64,000 nucleotides of DNA, taken from Castor canadensis (lineage: Eukaryota; Chordata; Mammalia; Rodentia; Castoridae). This document shows, one piece after another, positions 62,086-64,000 of this stretch (position 1 is its first letter; each line of letters starts with the position of its first letter). The position numbers were made by a program, and so were the translations under genes. The stretch is taken from positions 125,293,583 through 125,357,582 of the forward strand of contig NC_133390.1 in assembly GCF_047511655.1 (NCBI RefSeq), in the 5' to 3' direction. A model generated the notes under the pieces. It made no database searches and had not been told where the DNA came from. It was given only the letters and a program-made list of their open reading frames with translations.

Positions 62086-63803
62086 TAGTTTTTAACTATG
62101 CATCATCTTCACTGTGTTCATGTCAACTCTTACTTAATTTTCTTTAGTTCCCTAGTAACTCCTCCTACAGGAAGGGTCTACCTACTTGCTAACTACTTAG
62201 TTACTTCTTACAAGGTTCTTCTTATACTCATAGGGGTCTACCTGGCAAGAGATGGCTTCCCGTGTGCCTGCCATAGTTTTAGCTGAGAGTCTTTGAGTTC
62301 TTTTACCACAGGGAACATTTAACTCTACTGGATCTACCACTGGACTGCATGGATGACACAAACACCAAATCCCTTCCTCTTGGGCTGTTCCATGCTCTTT
62401 TATACTCCTACTCTTCATATCTCCTTGTTTGACTTTCTATCTCTTACTGTCTTTGAATTAAGCACTAAGAAGGTGGTACCAGTCAAAATTGGTTGTTCTC
62501 CTGGGAAAGGCCCTGCCTCTTCTCTAGGTGAACTCAGTACCTTAGCTGCTTCTTAATTCTAGCCTACCTTCATTTTCCTTACTGTGAGTCATGAGTTTTT
62601 GGGGTGGAGTGGGGGTGAGCATGCACTTGTGTGTACACGAGCACACATGCATGTACTCATATACACATACCCAGAATCCTCATGGAAGATTATACTAGCA
62701 GAGCTGACTGAGTCTGTTGCTTCATTGAAGGCCTAATTATTACACACTCAGGATCCCCTTGAGTACAGTCCCCTGTACTGACATTTAACCAGACAGATAT
62801 TTTGCACCTGAAAGGGACTAAGATGGAAAGACAGGTATCAGACCAACCTTGGTGTTGGACTGAGTCATCCAGGATACCTCCAGGATGCCCAGATGCCTGA
62901 TCATCAGGGAAGTGGTAGAGATATGGTACCCAGTTGTAATTTGACTTTTGCAATTATAATAGTGGGTATTAATCTTGTCTTTTTAAAATATGCAATGTAC
63001 ATGTAGATTCAACTGAGCCTTTGCTAAGGACCAAGGAACATATCACGTGAGAGATCTCTGAACCCTTAGCTAAATTAGTCTCCAAATATATGATGCAAAA
63101 GGATACTAAATCTATAAGTAACTAGTTTATGCCAGCATAAAATATTTCACTGAGCCATAATTAAAGAACACTACAGTTTTTACCATATGTTTTGATTTGG
63201 GGGGACATGTTTCTTCTGTTCCTTTCTGTAATTCTGGGAACTACAATTCTTCATCTAGGATGTTTCTTTCCATTTTGTCATTGGAATCAGCTGCTAACAT
63301 GGAATATGCCCCTTGCACAGAGTGTCCTGTGACCCAGAAAAAGGGAATCTGCCACTGCCTCCCCAGGCATCCTCTTTGGGGATTGCTTAGTCAACAAGAC
63401 CCTGGTTCTGCCAAAGTGTGAGGGACACCTTGAAAGCCTTGCAGTGGAAAATTTAAAATTATCCTGAGCATCTAGGAAACCTATGTGTGTCCATGCCCTT
63501 CCCTTAAGGATTCAGTGAAGGCCTAATGTGTAAAATTCTCCAGCAAGAAAACCCCCATGGAAAGCAGTCACGTTTATAAATCATAAGTGGGTTTTGAGAC
63601 TAAACAAAGGACCAACAGAAATGAGCAGGGTAAGTCTAGGAGAGTATGGGACAGCCCAATAATCATGGAGAACAGTTATTATTAGTAGGAACAATTTCAA
63701 ATGGCAAATACAAATCACACTGCCCTTCTGTCCAGAGACCATATTCATTCCTTCTGTCTCTCTCTCTTTTCTCTCCCAACCCCAATGAACAACTGTACCC
63801 CAG

Positions 63804-63994
63804 GAGGAAGAATGATGAGAACATAACACTAGAGACGGTTTGTCACGACCCCAAGCTCCCTTACCATGGATTTATTCTGGAAGATGTTACTTCTCCAAAG
63901 TGTATTATGAAGGAAAAAAAAGTGCCTGGTGAGACCTTATTTATATGTGCCTGTAGTGCTGAAGAGTGCAATGACCACATCATCTTCTCAGAAG
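63804..63994 (+). CDS. TGFBR2: TGFBR2 coding exon 3 (ligand-binding ectodomain, second half)
   Basis: This exon encodes the end of codon 88 (Trp) to residue 151 plus the first base of codon 152, reading [14 protein letters not shown] and ending [10 protein letters not shown]. The acceptor is gtaccccag|GAGG, preceded by a long pyrimidine tract, and the donor is CAGAAG|gtgagt. The length is 191 nt, as in human. Cysteines at 101, 121, 136, 138 and 143 complete the visible ectodomain set, and N94-I-T is a conserved N-glycosylation sequon. Residues 141-142 are Glu-Glu; human has Asp-Glu at these ligand-contact positions, so the change is conservative. The reading frame is intact. The exon is complete, but the gene continues beyond the window (the membrane segment and kinase start in exon 4). 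Confidence 0.98.
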
Positions 63995-64000
63995 GTGAGT

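Larger units (their letters stand above)
59185..63803 (+). other. TGFBR2 intron 2
   Basis: This is a 4.6-kb intron with GT at 59185 and AG at 63802-63803. It contains an alternating AT tract (59338-59410), a MIR-like piece (60478-60655), an L2-like piece (61375-61470) and an ID SINE (61985-62085). No other coding sequence is apparent. Confidence 0.9.

Overview
The window is mammalian nuclear DNA, almost certainly from a rodent. The evidence is three spliced exons of TGFBR2 (TGF-beta receptor type 2), a full-length L1 retrotransposon, many SINEs built from a B1-like (7SL-derived) part joined to a tRNA/ID-like part, and scattered ancient MIR, L2, MER5 and MaLR fossils. The B1+ID composites and the ID-like tails remind me of squirrel-related and beaver (Castor) genomes. 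That placement is from memory and is not proven. There are no prokaryotic operons, CRISPR arrays or viral genes.

Layout. Positions 1-23450 are intergenic sequence upstream of the gene. They are dominated by one 7.1-kb L1 on the minus strand (3494-10598, flanked by a 14-bp target-site duplication), an older L1 fossil (about 12460-14205), an MLT1-type LTR split by a SINE, and assorted SINEs. Positions 23455-24480 form a CpG island with a TATA-less promoter, the 5'UTR and coding exon 1 of TGFBR2 on the plus strand. Intron 1 (24128-59015) is long and repeat-rich. It contains a 75-nt cassette at 38034-38108 that matches the optional exon of the long TGFBR2 isoform. Exon 2 is at 59016-59184, intron 2 at 59185-63803 and exon 3 at 63804-63994. 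The window ends 6 nt into intron 3, so the rest of the receptor (end of the ectodomain, membrane segment and kinase domain) lies outside.

How it works together. Exons 1-3 encode the signal peptide and nearly all of the cysteine-rich ligand-binding ectodomain, with 11 of the family's usual cysteines in place. Exon lengths (94 coding nt, 169, 191) and phases are those I know from human TGFBR2. A short upstream ORF overlaps the main start codon in another frame and stops just inside exon 2. Including the 75-nt exon replaces V32 with a 26-residue insert, giving the long isoform.

I found no undescribed multi-gene system. The most interesting points are the optional exon, which looks like an exonised antisense MIR element and has lost its N-glycosylation sequon here; the junction-spanning upstream ORF; the tandemly repeated 5'UTR of the L1; and a few unexplained inverted or duplicated sequences. 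Repeat-family names are assigned by eye against remembered consensus sequences, so their boundaries are approximate.
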